A stretch of DNA of 64,000 nucleotides from Shewanella sp. OMA3-2 (GCF_021513195.1 NZ_CP090974.1:3422001-3486000), one strand, 5' to 3'; positions 35,061-45,472 are shown, counted from the stretch's first letter. Notes: generated from the letters alone by a model not told the origin. Numbers and translations are program-made.

Positions 35061-35226
35061 CGTAATATCTTCAGTAAATTTAAACACGTCAATAAGTTTA
35101 AGCACGCCAGAATGTTAAGCCTAAAACTCAATAAATAAGCACTTGTTTAACTTTAGCCTAATTGCATCATCGTATTAAAACGCAGTAAAGTGAGCTTATT
35201 ATTATTTTGCTAAGGAATTGCGAGGG

Positions 35227-36195
35227 ATGTCCAGTATTCTTACCCCGCTTATCGCTGTGTTTATTATTATGTTACTCGGCGGCATTGTTCAAAAATTAAG
35301 ATTTCTACCTGCAGATACCAATCTTATTCTCAATCAGTTTGTTTATTATATTGCCTTTCCAGCCATTTTATTGATTGTACTCGCCGAAACGCGCATTGAA
35401 GATATTATGCAATGGGGCTTTATTGGTGGATTTAGTTTAGCAATGGTCACCACCTATGCACTCGTCATAGCGGTATCCTTATGGCGTAAACCTAAGCAGC
35501 AAGCAATTGCCGCTATGCGCGCATTAAATGCCACCTTTGGCAATACTGCCTTCATTGGTATTCCATTACTCAGCTTACTATTTCCGGGTAACAAAATCGC
35601 ATTAGTGGCCGCAGCAATAACTAGCTTGCTGTCTGTCATCATGTTCGCCTTTGCATTAGTCTCCATTGAACTGGCCAGCCGTAACAAACAGTCTACCGAT
35701 CATGCCGTTATCATTATGGCCAATGCACTATTTAAAAACCCGATAGTTCTCGGTAGCGTTATAGGGATCAGCTTATCAGCATTACATATCACCGTACCTG
35801 AAAGCCTATCATTAGTGCTGCACCAAATAGGCAGTACCTCTAGTCCCTGTGCACTATTCGCTATAGGAATGGTTCTTGCCAAAGCGTTTCAGCATCAATC
35901 TTTTGCAAACATGTTCAGCTCTAGCCTGATTGCAGAAATAAGTTTAATCAACTTACTTAAATTAATTATTCAACCTTTTATTGCCTTTGGATTGCTGAAA
36001 CTGTTTAACGTAGAGCATGAACTACTGACAATGGGAGTGCTTTTAGCTGCTTTGCCTACGGCAGCAAGTGTCTATTTATTGGCAGAGCGATACCAAGTTA
36101 ATGCCAATATCTGCGCGCAAAGTATTTTATATGGCACATTAATTACCTTTGTAAGCTTGCCTATAATAGAAACACTATTAAAATCTACTGCTTAA
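35227..36195 (+). CDS. AEC-family permease (auxin efflux carrier type)
   Basis: The 322-residue protein has about ten membrane segments and the family pattern LNQFVYYIAFPAILL near residue 45, NATFGNTAFIGIPLL about residue 100 and the paired SPCALFAIGMVLA later. AEC proteins export or take up organic anions such as malonate and malate; the substrate is unknown. I prefer the ATG at 35227, behind AAGGAATTGCGAGGG, to the in-frame TTG at 35218. Confidence 0.85.
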   Translation: MSSILTPLIAVFIIMLLGGIVQKLRFLPADTNLILNQFVYYIAFPAILLIVLAETRIEDIMQWGFIGGFSLAMVTTYALVIAVSLWRKPKQQAIAAMRALNATFGNTAFIGIPLLSLLFPGNKIALVAAAITSLLSVIMFAFALVSIELASRNKQSTDHAVIIMANALFKNPIVLGSVIGISLSALHITVPESLSLVLHQIGSTSSPCALFAIGMVLAKAFQHQSFANMFSSSLIAEISLINLLKLIIQPFIAFGLLKLFNVEHELLTMGVLLAALPTAASVYLLAERYQVNANICAQSILYGTLITFVSLPIIETLLKSTA

Positions 36196-36253
36196 TGATC
36201 ATCCGACTGTCGATGATATAATGGTCAATGATAATTTTACCTCAACCACTTTA

Positions 36254-36291
36254 CTGTATAAAAAATCAGTATATACTGTTTATTAATACAG
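36254..36291 (+). promoter_or_regulatory. Two LexA sites upstream of recN
   Basis: A perfect SOS box CTGT-TTATTAAT-ACAG lies at 36276-36291, 30 bp before the recN start. A near match CTGT-ATAAAAAA-TCAG lies at 36254-36269, 22 bp upstream centre to centre, so both could be bound on the same face. Multiple LexA boxes at recN are also known from E. coli. Confidence 0.85.
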
Positions 36292-36320
36292 TGGTTTAGT
36301 TTTAGTTACAGGACATCATT

Positions 36321-37979
36321 ATGCTTTGCCAACTCAGTATCAACAATTTTGCGATAGTACGTTTTTTAGAACTTGATTTTAAAGCCGGCATGACCACCAT
36401 CACGGGTGAAACGGGTGCGGGTAAATCTATTGCTATTGATGCGTTAGGTTTATGTTTAGGTAACCGCAGCGATGCCAATACCGTGAGACCTGGAGCCAGT
36501 AAAACCGAAGTAAGCGCTCGCTTTACCTTACATGATGTGCCACAAGCTAAGCGCTGGTTAGAAGATAATGACCTTGATAATGAAGATGACTGCATTTTAC
36601 GCCGCACCATTAACAGTGATGGTCGCTCACGCGCTTATATTAATGGCAACCCAGTCCCGATTGCGCAACTTAAAAGCATAGGACAATTGCTAATAGGTAT
36701 TCATGGTCAACATGCTCACCATGCAATGCTAAAAAGTGAGCATCAACTTACGCTACTAGACAGCTATGCTAATCATAAGCTGTTAATTGATACTGTACAT
36801 GCCAGTTACCAACGTCATAAACAGATCGAAAATGAGCTAAAAATGCTCGAACATGCGCAACATGAGCGTATATCGCGTAAACAGTTACTCCAATATCAAG
36901 TTGAAGAGTTAGATGAGTTTAATTTAGCAGATGGTGAGTTTGTTGAAATAGAACAAGAACATAAGCGTCTTGCTAATGGCACCGAATTGATAGAAACCTG
37001 CCAAGCCAGTTTAGACCTACTGACTGAAGGTGAAGAATTCAACATAGAATCACTGCTAAATAAAGTGATTCATTTAGCTGATAATTTACAAAATGTAGAT
37101 GAAAAGTTCGCCCCCGTAGCCAGCATGCTTAATGAAGCATTAATTCAGATCCAAGAAAGCACAGTTGAAATAGAAGACTACCTTAGTCGTTTAGAGCTAG
37201 ATCCTGAACACTTTATCTATTTAGAAAAGCGTTTAACAACGGCCATGCAACTTTCACGCAAGCATCATGTCAGTGCTGAAGACTTATTCGCGCACCATGC
37301 TCAACTGAAAGCTGAACTTGTTAGCCTGTCTGATGATGAAACTAAGTTAGATGAAATTAAACAAGCTTTAGATTTTAGCCGTGATGCCTATTTAGCACAT
37401 GCACAAAAACTCAGTCAAAGCCGTGCTCGCTATGCTAAAGAGTTAGATAAATTAGTTACCCGCTCAATCCACGAATTAAACATGCCAAAAGGCCAATTTA
37501 ATATTGCGGTAAACTTTAACCCAGAAATGAGTAACAGTTTAGGTTGTGATCAAGTAGAGTTTTTAGTTAGCACCAACCCTGGCCAGCCACTACAACCGAT
37601 TGCTAAAGTGGCTTCAGGTGGCGAGTTGTCTCGCATAGGATTAGGCATACAAGTTATTACCGCCAAAAAAGTCTCTACCCCCACATTAATATTTGACGAG
37701 GTCGATGTTGGTATTTCAGGACCGACTGCGGCTGTTGTTGGCAGAATGCTGAGAAGCCTAGGGGATTCAACCCAAGTATTTTGTGTTACCCATTTACCGC
37801 AAGTAGCTGGAAATGGCCATCAGCATATGTTTGTCAACAAGTTCAACAAAGGTGGACAAACTGAGACGACCATGCAAAGTTTAGATAAAGAGCAACGCAT
37901 AAACGAACTAGCGCGTTTATTAGGGGGTGATATTATCACTGAGAACACCCTCGCAAATGCCAGAGAGTTGTTGCAATAA
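36321..37979 (+). CDS. recN: DNA repair protein RecN
   Basis: RecN is an SMC-like ATPase for double-strand break repair. The 552-residue protein has Walker A ITGETGAGKSIAIDAL near the start, long coiled coils in the middle, the signature KVASGGELSRIGLGIQV and Walker B TLIFDEVDVGISG. Length matches E. coli (553). The LexA sites upstream make it an SOS gene. The next gene starts 58 bp downstream on the same strand. Confidence 0.96.
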   Translation: MLCQLSINNFAIVRFLELDFKAGMTTITGETGAGKSIAIDALGLCLGNRSDANTVRPGASKTEVSARFTLHDVPQAKRWLEDNDLDNEDDCILRRTINSDGRSRAYINGNPVPIAQLKSIGQLLIGIHGQHAHHAMLKSEHQLTLLDSYANHKLLIDTVHASYQRHKQIENELKMLEHAQHERISRKQLLQYQVEELDEFNLADGEFVEIEQEHKRLANGTELIETCQASLDLLTEGEEFNIESLLNKVIHLADNLQNVDEKFAPVASMLNEALIQIQESTVEIEDYLSRLELDPEHFIYLEKRLTTAMQLSRKHHVSAEDLFAHHAQLKAELVSLSDDETKLDEIKQALDFSRDAYLAHAQKLSQSRARYAKELDKLVTRSIHELNMPKGQFNIAVNFNPEMSNSLGCDQVEFLVSTNPGQPLQPIAKVASGGELSRIGLGIQVITAKKVSTPTLIFDEVDVGISGPTAAVVGRMLRSLGDSTQVFCVTHLPQVAGNGHQHMFVNKFNKGGQTETTMQSLDKEQRINELARLLGGDIITENTLANARELLQ

Positions 37980-38037
37980 TGTAATATAAAATTCTAGTAT
38001 GGTCGTTAAATAAAGATAAATAAAATCAAGGATAAGA

Positions 38038-39212
38038 ATGTTTAAGTCGATACTTAAAATAGCCATTTATAGTGTAGTTTCAATAACATTAGTGATGGCG
38101 CTTACCTTTGCTGTTTTATTCTATATTAATATTGAAGACCGCTATTTATCGGTAAACACTCAACAACTAGAAAAATGGGCGCAACTTGAATCTGTCGATG
38201 AAAGTCAAAATGCTTTTATATTAGCGCAACAAATAGTCGGCACCCAGCAAGCTCCTATAATACTGCCTTTGTCAGACGCTGAGCACGTATCGCTGCAGCA
38301 TTACCAACAAGCCTGCCATAAAGAACCGGTTGAAAATTGTCAGGCTTTTATAACAAGTAACTTATTAGAAATTAAGTCTATGCTGATAAGTCATGTTGAT
38401 TTAATTAACCAATACCAACAAATCATCACGCAGCCTTTGTGGCAAGAAAATCTAGCTAACTCAACAGATAGACAGTTACTTAATTTCACTAACTTATTTA
38501 ATATTCAGATGCTTGCCGAGCTGAATGTTCTCGTGAACTCAAGCACTCGCCGCCCTGGTATTATTAATGACTTTATCGATGCAGACTATCGTTTTTGGAA
38601 CACTGTTTTCCATTCATCAAGCTACCTTGTTACCTTTTCTCTAGCCGGCAGTAAAATGCAAAGTAACTTAGCCTGGGGAGTGAAAATGCTTAGTTTAGAA
38701 TCAAGCCTTAACGGTACTTACCCTGCAGCTTGGCAACTTAGCAGTAAGCTATCAGAACAAAGTATCCAGAGAGTGTTTGCGGGGAATTTGTTTTTGGCAA
38801 AGCAATGATGGTTGAAATGCTTGATAATCCCTATCCATTATCTGATATTAACTATTATAAGCAATGGCTTGTCAGTCATTTTTTCAAGCTAAATGACAGC
38901 ATCAACATGAATGCGGAAAGATTGATGAATCAATATCAAAAAGTCATCGCAAACCAAATAAATAACAAAATAGTGAAAGATTCAATACATGAGTTAACAG
39001 CAAAGGATGATCAAAATGAGCAAAAATTTGCATATTGTGACCTTGATTCAACTATAAAAAAACTTTGGGCGATGAAATATAACCCTATAGGTAAAATGCT
39101 CAGCTGTTTGAATATGGGTGTGGATAAGTACTTTGACCAATCTGAGAAAATTACACGGCTACAACAAAAATCAATACGGCTTAGCACTGAAAGCACACAC
39201 TCGCTAAGATAG
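38038..39212 (+). pseudogene. Unknown membrane-anchored protein, split by a frameshift
   Basis: The first 249 residues begin with one membrane segment (residues 6-31, VVSITLVMALTFAVLFYI), with the rest probably periplasmic; I recognise no domain. The frame then breaks at GGGG (38781-38784). Adding one G gives VFAGEFVFGKAMMVEMLDNP and joins the ORF at 38805-39212, yielding about 391 residues in one piece. The two pieces overlap by four bases as given, which could be misread as two coupled genes, but the second lacks a ribosome site. It follows recN and converges with pgpA, whose stop is two bases away. Confidence 0.7.
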
Positions 39213-39214
39213 CA

Positions 39215-39709
39215 TTATCCGAAAAAGTAAACGCATGCCTGCAAACACAAAAAGGCAAAAACACCCGCCAGTACATCATCAATCATAATACCAAAGCCAC
39301 CATGTACTTTGGCATCTAGCCACCTAATAGGCCAGGGTTTTAGGATGTCAAAGAACCGGAAAAAACCAAAACCGACTAACAACCATACCCAACCTGTAGG
39401 GGCGGCTATTAAGGTTATCAATAAACCTGCGACTTCATCCCACACAATTGCGCCGTGATCATGCACTTGCATATCTCTGGCTGCTTTATCGCAAATATAA
39501 ATACCCAGCAGCACACTTATTAATGTCAAAGCTAAATATACTGGCAGGCTTAAGTGGCTCATCAATAAATATAAAGGGATAGCCGCAATAGTGCCAAAGG
39601 TGCCAGGCGCTTTAGCTGCTAAACCACTTCCAAAACCCAATGCAAGAAAGTGAATAGGATTAGATAGACGTAAACGTTTCAGTGCTGGGTCTTGTGAGAG
39701 TAACTTCAT
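39215..39709 (-). CDS. pgpA: Phosphatidylglycerophosphatase A
   Basis: PgpA removes the phosphate from phosphatidylglycerophosphate at the inner membrane. The 164-residue protein has the family motifs LALGFGSGLAAKAPGTFGT, HDHGAIVWDEVAGLLI and a C-terminal VHGGFGIMIDDVLAG with membrane segments between. Its start overlaps the thiL stop (TAATGA). It is the last gene of the nrdR-rib-nusB-thiL-pgpA run. Confidence 0.95.
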   Translation of the reverse strand: MKLLSQDPALKRLRLSNPIHFLALGFGSGLAAKAPGTFGTIAAIPLYLLMSHLSLPVYLALTLISVLLGIYICDKAARDMQVHDHGAIVWDEVAGLLITLIAAPTGWVWLLVGFGFFRFFDILKPWPIRWLDAKVHGGFGIMIDDVLAGVFAFLCLQACVYFFG

Positions 39710-40665
39710 TAAAAATGCTCGAAACCTTTAAACTCTGGCGTGAAAGGTTGACCGTCTAAAGTGAATTTAATTTTATCACCAGAACAAATTTGGCCAACGT
39801 TAACAAACTTAACCCCCGCATGAATTAAGGCGGTGTCTATTGCCCCACGCTGCGACTCAGGTACAGTAAATAACAGTTCATAGTCTTCACCTCCGGTTAA
39901 GGCATAGGCTAAAGCTTGCTCTGCCGTCACACTATTTTTTAATGAGCTAGATAATGGTATTGCATTAGCATTAATCGTTGCACCCACATTGGATGCTTTA
40001 AGAATATGAGAAAGATCTGAGACTAAGCCGTCAGATAAATCAATCGCGCTAGTCGCAAGACCACGTAATGCTTGCCCTGCTAGCACCCTTGGGGTGGGAT
40101 AATAATGGCGGTTCAGTAGGTATTCTTTGTACTCTGGCTTAACAGTCTGAACACCACGCAGCATATCGAGTCCAAGCGCTGAGTCGCCTAAAGTTCCGGT
40201 CACATATATCCAGTCACCCACTTTTGCACCACTGCGTTTTAGCGATTTACCTTTAGGGATCTGCCCATTAATGGTCAGATTTATACAACGGGGTCCACGG
40301 GTGGTATCGCCGCCGACTAAAGCAACGTTATAATAGTCTGCGATTTCAAATAACCCATTACTAAAATCAGTAAGCCACTGAGCATCAACATCAGGTAAAG
40401 ATAGCGCTAAAGTCATCCAGGCAGGTTCTGCTCCCATAGCGGCTAAATCAGACAGATTCACTGCCAGTGATTTATAGCCAAGAGCATGTGCAGGCATATC
40501 AGCAAGAAAATGTACCCCTTCAACTAAGGTATCGCATGAAATAGCAATAACCTTACCCTCTGCAGGCTGTACCAGAGCACAATCATCGCCAATACCTAAG
40601 ATGACATCACGGCGCTTCTGGCCACGGTTTTTAAAAAACTGTTCAATAAGTTGGAATTCTTTCAC
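39709..40665 (-). CDS. thiL: Thiamine-monophosphate kinase
   Basis: ThiL phosphorylates thiamine monophosphate to the diphosphate cofactor. The 318-residue protein has GIGDDCALVQP, CDTLVEGVHF, the motif KSLAVNLSDLAAMGAEP and GGDTTRGP typical of the PurM/ThiL fold, and ATSAIDLSDGLVSDL. It starts with GTG. A stem-loop lies between nusB and thiL, so it may be partly uncoupled from the upstream genes. Confidence 0.95.
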   Translation of the reverse strand: MKEFQLIEQFFKNRGQKRRDVILGIGDDCALVQPAEGKVIAISCDTLVEGVHFLADMPAHALGYKSLAVNLSDLAAMGAEPAWMTLALSLPDVDAQWLTDFSNGLFEIADYYNVALVGGDTTRGPRCINLTINGQIPKGKSLKRSGAKVGDWIYVTGTLGDSALGLDMLRGVQTVKPEYKEYLLNRHYYPTPRVLAGQALRGLATSAIDLSDGLVSDLSHILKASNVGATINANAIPLSSSLKNSVTAEQALAYALTGGEDYELLFTVPESQRGAIDTALIHAGVKFVNVGQICSGDKIKFTLDGQPFTPEFKGFEHF

Positions 40666-40719
40666 GCTAGCACTGGTCGGAAAACCCGCCCACCTTATGT
40701 TTAAGCATGTTAATACAAA

Positions 40720-40746
40720 TAAAAACGGTATCCGAAGATACCGTTT
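40720..40746 (-). terminator. Stem-loop after nusB
   Basis: AAACGGTATC, tetraloop TTCG, GATACCGTTT, then TTATT on the reverse strand, seven bases after the nusB stop. It probably ends or attenuates the rib-nusB transcript before thiL. Confidence 0.8.
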
Positions 40747-40752
40747 CTAGGG

Positions 40753-41157
40753 TTACTTATTTCTCACGATTTTATCCAACAAACCGTTGACGAACTTGTG
40801 ACTGTCATCAGCACCAAAGGCTTTAGCAAGTTCGATACCTTCGTTGATGGCTACCTTAAAAGGAACATCTTTTTTGAAAGTCAGCTCAAATGTTGCTAAG
40901 CGTACTATGGCTTTTTCAACTGGCGATACTTCACTAAAATCACGGTCTAAGTGTGGTTTTAATAATTCATCTATCTGAGCGACTTTAGCTGTAACACCCG
41001 CTAAAAGTTCACGAAAATAAGCAACATCAACACCATCTAAACTTTGTTCGGTTAAAAACTCATGTTCAACATCAGCAACATTGTTGCCTGTTAGCTGCCA
41101 TGAATAAATTGCTTGAACGGCTAAACGGCGTGCCTTACGGCGCTCTGAAGGCTTCAT
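40753..41157 (-). CDS. nusB: Transcription antitermination protein NusB
   Basis: NusB binds boxA RNA with NusE (S10) in rRNA antitermination. The all-helical 134-residue protein begins [21 protein letters not shown] and ends with [29 protein letters not shown], both diagnostic. It follows ribH by 11 bases, its usual partner. Confidence 0.96.
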   Translation of the reverse strand: MKPSERRKARRLAVQAIYSWQLTGNNVADVEHEFLTEQSLDGVDVAYFRELLAGVTAKVAQIDELLKPHLDRDFSEVSPVEKAIVRLATFELTFKKDVPFKVAINEGIELAKAFGADDSHKFVNGLLDKIVRNK

Positions 41158-41168
41158 TAAATTTCCTA

Positions 41169-41648
41169 CTATACCAACTGTTTTTCTAACTCTTGAAGCA
41201 CGTTAACCATCTCCAGCAGGCTTAATGCAGCTTCGCCACCTTTATTGCCCGCTTTTGTACCTGAGCGCTCAATGGCTTGCTCAATGGTATCTGTTGTTAA
41301 CACACCAAAAGAAACGGGGATGTCGTACTCTAATGCTACTTGAGCAAGTCCCTTATTACATTCACCGGCAACCATATCAAAATGAGGTGTACCACCGCGG
41401 ATCACAGCACCAAGTGAGATAATGCCATCAAATTTTCCACTTGCAGCAACTCGACGAGCAGCCAGTGGTAATTCCACAGCGCCAGGCACACGCACAACTG
41501 TAATGTTATCATCTGCAACCTGACCAAAACGTTTTAAAGTATCTAGTGCGCCGCTAAGCAGACTTTCAACAACAAAGCTATTGAAACGCGATACAACGAT
41601 CGCCACTTTGGCATTTTTCGCTTCGATATTACCTTGAACTATGTTCAT
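41169..41648 (-). CDS. ribH: 6,7-dimethyl-8-ribityllumazine synthase
   Basis: RibH condenses the pyrimidine intermediate with dihydroxybutanone phosphate to lumazine. The 159-residue protein has [15 protein letters not shown], the active loop [15 protein letters not shown] and [17 protein letters not shown] with GNKGGEAA. The ATG at 41648 is the family start; the frame is open further to 41720 but those residues are not conserved. Confidence 0.96.
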   Translation of the reverse strand: MNIVQGNIEAKNAKVAIVVSRFNSFVVESLLSGALDTLKRFGQVADDNITVVRVPGAVELPLAARRVAASGKFDGIISLGAVIRGGTPHFDMVAGECNKGLAQVALEYDIPVSFGVLTTDTIEQAIERSGTKAGNKGGEAALSLLEMVNVLQELEKQLV

Positions 41649-41770
41649 TTTTATCTTACCTAATTTAGCTAAAGCACCCAGCCTGGGCGAAAGAGGCGGT
41701 ATGATAACACAGCCGACCACTCTGAGCGCAATGCAATTATTGAAAATGTTAAATTGAATTTATTAACAAT

Positions 41771-42874
41771 TTATTCCGAAATATATTCAGTCACTTCCAA
41801 GCCGAAACCCGACAAAGAATGATACTGCTTAGGCGAACTCAACAAACGCATAGTGGTGACACCAAGGCTTGATAAAATTTGTGAGCCTACACCAACACGA
41901 CGTGACGTACCTTGCCACAAAGCAGGAGCCATAGCTTGACCATTGTCTTCGGCCTCAAATGACTTAACCTTAGCCAATATACTGCTGGTGTGTTCTTGAT
42001 TACCAAGCAATACCAATACACCACCGTCATCTGCAATTCGCTCCATGGCTTTTTCAAGCGGCCAGCTGCGTTTTTGATCGCGTTCTGAATGCAGTAAATC
42101 ATTAAAGGTATTCTGCAAATGCACCCGCACCAATGTATTAGCGTTAATATCACCCTTAATCAAGGCGTAATGAAGTTGGTTATCGATAGTGTCTCTAAAT
42201 GTCACCATATCAAACTCACCAAAGCGGGTAGGCAGTTTACATTTTGCTTCACGTACAACTGTGGTTTCTTTGTTATTACGATACTCAATTAAATCGGCAA
42301 TAGTGCCCATTTTTATGCCATGTTTCTCACTAAAAATTTCTAAATCAGGACAGCGAGCCATAGTGCCATCTTCATTTAAAATCTCAACAATCACACCTGA
42401 AGGTTCAAAACCAGCAAGACGGGCTAAATCACATCCAGCTTCAGTATGGCCAGCACGGATCAGCACCCCGCCATCTTGGGCCATCAAAGGGAATATATGC
42501 CCTGGCTGAACTAAATCGGATGCTTTGGCATTTTTAGCCACTGCAGCTTTAACTGTTACCGCTCTGTCGTGGGCAGAAATACCTGTGGTAACACCTTCAG
42601 CCGCTTCAATAGACACGGTAAAATTAGTTGAAAACTGGGCGTTATTATTGGTCACCATTAAAGGTAAATTTAATTGCTGACAACGCGCTTTTGTCATAGT
42701 TTGACAAATTAAGCCACGACCGAAAGTGGCCATAAAATTGATTGCCTCCGGCGTCACACAATCGGCGGCCATGATTAAATCACCTTCATTTTCACGGTCT
42801 TCGTCATCCATCAAGATAACCATTTTACCAAGACGGATGTCTTCGATGATTTCTTCTATACTGTGTAAAGCCAT
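41771..42874 (-). CDS. ribBX: RibBX: DHBP synthase fused to a degenerate GTP cyclohydrolase II domain
   Basis: The N-terminal 200 residues are 3,4-dihydroxy-2-butanone 4-phosphate synthase ([17 protein letters not shown], and [16 protein letters not shown]). The C-terminal half has the RibA fold but not its zinc cysteines: where RibA has CLTGDALFSLRCDCG, this protein reads [19 protein letters not shown]. It therefore should not have GTP cyclohydrolase II activity, as described for the RibBX variant common in Proteobacteria including Shewanella. A true ribA must be elsewhere. No FMN riboswitch was recognised upstream. It lies between ribE and ribH. Confidence 0.9.
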   Translation of the reverse strand: MALHSIEEIIEDIRLGKMVILMDDEDRENEGDLIMAADCVTPEAINFMATFGRGLICQTMTKARCQQLNLPLMVTNNNAQFSTNFTVSIEAAEGVTTGISAHDRAVTVKAAVAKNAKASDLVQPGHIFPLMAQDGGVLIRAGHTEAGCDLARLAGFEPSGVIVEILNEDGTMARCPDLEIFSEKHGIKMGTIADLIEYRNNKETTVVREAKCKLPTRFGEFDMVTFRDTIDNQLHYALIKGDINANTLVRVHLQNTFNDLLHSERDQKRSWPLEKAMERIADDGGVLVLLGNQEHTSSILAKVKSFEAEDNGQAMAPALWQGTSRRVGVGSQILSSLGVTTMRLLSSPKQYHSLSGFGLEVTEYISE

Positions 42875-43017
42875 GTAGGGACCTTTATTTGTTATTTAGG
42901 GTGATTAGTTATGCTCTACTCAACATGCCGAAAAGTAGTACATTGGTCAGAATGTTGTTTTATAAGGCTTAGTGGTAATGATAAAACTCTAGGCACTTAT
43001 TAATCACATTCTACGGG

Positions 43018-43674
43018 TTACTTCATAAATCCAGCACTGGCTAACATCGACAAGGTGACGCCAGATTTAGGTTGCTGTTCATCTTGTGGTTGCATTAATC
43101 TTTCAAGATACCGAGCTATTAAGTCAACTTCAATATTAACGCTAGCACCGGCTTTTAATTCGGTTAACGTCGTTTCACTTGCTGTGTGCGGCACAATAGT
43201 CAACCTAAACTGATTACCTTTGACCTCATTAACGGTCAAGCTCACACCATCTATGGTGATTGAGCCTTTATGGGCAATATATTTAGCTAAATCAGCAGGA
43301 GCTGACAACCAAAACTCAATCGCTTGTCCACGGTACTGACGCCCATCGACTTTAGCGACACCGTCAACATGGCCGCTAACCATATGGCCACCTAAACGCG
43401 TTGTTGCTGTAACCGCCTTTTCTAAGTTAACTTTTTGGCCAACCTGATAGTGAGCGAACCCCGTTAAGGTAACAGTTTCTGCAGAAACATCGGCAACATA
43501 GCCATCGGCTAAGCATTGGACTACAGTCAAGCAAACGCCGTTTGTGGCAATGCTGTCACCTAATTTTACATCAGATAAATCAAGTTTACCGCTAGCCACA
43601 GTTAAGCGGATATCGTTACCTTTACGCTCAATTTTGCGCAAAGTGCCTAGGGCTTCAATAATGCCTGTAAACAT
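43018..43674 (-). CDS. ribE: Riboflavin synthase, alpha chain
   Basis: The enzyme dismutates two lumazines to riboflavin. The 218-residue protein has two lumazine-binding barrels: MFTGIIEALGTL with NGVCLTVVQ, and GHMVSGHVDGVAKV with DGVSLTVNEV. Length and order ribD-ribE-ribBX-ribH are normal. It follows ribD by about 57 bases. Confidence 0.96.
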   Translation of the reverse strand: MFTGIIEALGTLRKIERKGNDIRLTVASGKLDLSDVKLGDSIATNGVCLTVVQCLADGYVADVSAETVTLTGFAHYQVGQKVNLEKAVTATTRLGGHMVSGHVDGVAKVDGRQYRGQAIEFWLSAPADLAKYIAHKGSITIDGVSLTVNEVKGNQFRLTIVPHTASETTLTELKAGASVNIEVDLIARYLERLMQPQDEQQPKSGVTLSMLASAGFMK

Positions 43675-43731
43675 AGTGAGTCACTTTTCCTATTTATGCC
43701 CATCTGAATTGAACATTAATGATGAGGTATT

Positions 43732-44868
43732 CTAGCTGAAACCAAATACAAATCGTGTGTCTTGGCCAACATTTCGTTTATCTTTTAAGACTATTTTAGG
43801 AATTTGATCCATTGATTGATAATCCGCTAAGGTCAACATGTTGCGCCCTTCACTGCCTAACAATTTTGGGGCTTGATACACAACAAGCTCATCGACCAAA
43901 TGATGTTCAATAAAACTGCCCGAAAGTGTCGCACCGGCTTCAATCATCACAGAGTTACAACTTTCGCCCAAATATTTCAATACGGTGTCCAGACAAACTC
44001 GCCCTGCACTATTTGCATTTACTTGCAGTAAACTAACATGCTTAGGAAAAAGTGCTTGTACCGCATCAGAATAACCACAAGTTGACACCAATAAAATCGG
44101 CGTTTCAATACTGAATAAGGTAAATTCAGCGGTTAATCGGGCTTGGGAATCTAATACAACCCTTAGTGGCTGATGTAGAGATGTGGGTAAAAGTGAATTT
44201 TTCAAGCTACCAAGCTCGTTATAACGCACATTTAAGCTAGGGTTATCTGCAATAATGGTTTCAACGCCTGTGATTAATGCACTATGACGGGCACGCATTC
44301 GTTGCACATCTTGTCGAGCGGCAGGGCCGGTAATCCATTTAGATACACCATTAGACAGCGCTGTTTTGCCATCTAAACTGGCAGCAACTTTAACCGTCAC
44401 CCAAGGTAAACCGGTTTTCATCCGCTTCATAAAGCCTGGGTTTAACTCCAATGCTTCAGCTTCTAATAACCCGACGTCGACGTGAATACCTGCATCTTGC
44501 AACATCGCAATGCCGTTATCAGCCACTTGAGGATTAGCATCTTTCACCGCAATAACGACTCTAGCAACTTGAGCATTAATTAACCCTAAGGCGCAAGGCG
44601 GAGTACGCCCATAATGACTACAAGGCTCTAACGTGACATAGGCTGTCGCGCCAAGGGTAGAATGCCCTTTTTTAGCGGCATCAGCTAACGCATTGACCTC
44701 AGCATGCCCTTGCCCCGCAATCTGATGATAACCTTCACCAATAATAACTGAGTCTTGAACAAGTACGCAGCCAACTGATGGATTGGGGCGAGTGGTATAA
44801 AGACCTTTTCGCGCCAGCTGGATCGCTCGACTCATCATTTGGGTATCAAATACACTAAAACTAGTCAT
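43732..44868 (-). CDS. ribD: Bifunctional riboflavin deaminase-reductase RibD
   Basis: RibD carries out the second and third steps of riboflavin synthesis. The N-terminal deaminase has the zinc site GHAEVNALADA and TLEPCSHYGRTPPCALGLI; the C-terminal reductase has KVAASLDGKTALSNGVSKWITG and SVMIEAGATLSGSF. The 378-residue length is normal. It follows nrdR by 26 bases. Confidence 0.95.
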   Translation of the reverse strand: MTSFSVFDTQMMSRAIQLARKGLYTTRPNPSVGCVLVQDSVIIGEGYHQIAGQGHAEVNALADAAKKGHSTLGATAYVTLEPCSHYGRTPPCALGLINAQVARVVIAVKDANPQVADNGIAMLQDAGIHVDVGLLEAEALELNPGFMKRMKTGLPWVTVKVAASLDGKTALSNGVSKWITGPAARQDVQRMRARHSALITGVETIIADNPSLNVRYNELGSLKNSLLPTSLHQPLRVVLDSQARLTAEFTLFSIETPILLVSTCGYSDAVQALFPKHVSLLQVNANSAGRVCLDTVLKYLGESCNSVMIEAGATLSGSFIEHHLVDELVVYQAPKLLGSEGRNMLTLADYQSMDQIPKIVLKDKRNVGQDTRFVFGFS

Positions 44869-44894
44869 AAAAGTTTACTCAAGTCGTAGGAAAA

Positions 44895-45344
44895 TTATTT
44901 TTGCAATTTGGCAATCGCTTCACCAAATTGAGACACATCCTCAAAGGCGCGATAAACAGAGGCAAAGCGAATATAAGCTACTTTATCTAGGCTCATTAAT
45001 TGATCCATCATTAAGTTACCTATCATCTCTGAGTTAATTTCACGTTCGCCTGTTGCACGTAATGTCGACTTGATTTTTGTAATTGCTTGTTCGATTTCAT
45101 CCATAGAAACCGGACGTTTTTCAACTGCGCGTAACATACCACCGCGGAGTTTTTCTTCATCAAAAGGTTGGCGGCTGCCATCACGTTTAATCACCCTAGG
45201 CATGACTAGCTCTGCGCCTTCAAAGGTTGTAAAACGTTCATGGCATTCAGTGCATTCGCGGCGACGGCGCACCTGGTGGCCATCGGCCACTAAGCGTGAA
45301 TCGATAACTTTAGTGTCTGTCGCGCTACAAAAAGGACAATGCAT
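44895..45344 (-). CDS. nrdR: Transcriptional repressor NrdR
   Basis: NrdR represses ribonucleotide reductase genes in response to ATP/dATP. The 149-residue protein has the zinc ribbon [18 protein letters not shown] and [17 protein letters not shown], followed by an ATP cone ([21 protein letters not shown]). It is the first gene of the run to pgpA, downstream of glyA and its terminator. Confidence 0.97.
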   Translation of the reverse strand: MHCPFCSATDTKVIDSRLVADGHQVRRRRECTECHERFTTFEGAELVMPRVIKRDGSRQPFDEEKLRGGMLRAVEKRPVSMDEIEQAITKIKSTLRATGEREINSEMIGNLMMDQLMSLDKVAYIRFASVYRAFEDVSQFGEAIAKLQK

Positions 45345-45355
45345 TGAACCTCCGT

Positions 45356-45387
45356 AAAATAAAATGGCCGCTAAAATTAGCGGCCAT
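45356..45387 (-). terminator. Terminator of glyA
   Basis: ATGGCCGCTA, loop of four, TAGCGGCCAT, then TTTTATTTT on the reverse strand. It lies 86 bp after the glyA stop and just ahead of nrdR. Confidence 0.85.
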
Positions 45388-45472
45388 AAAGTTTATCCTA
45401 TTTACTCATCAAGGTTAAGCTAACCTTTAAGGCTGGCGCTACCGATGAAAAAGGATGTTCCGCAAACTGGAG

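Noticed and set aside
38805..39212. Separate small gene coupled to the gene after recN
   Set aside because: No ribosome site, and a one-base correction makes a single continuous protein.
41721..42960. FMN riboswitch in front of the riboflavin genes
   Set aside because: The gaps before ribBX, ribE and ribD are too short and lack the conserved RFN stems.
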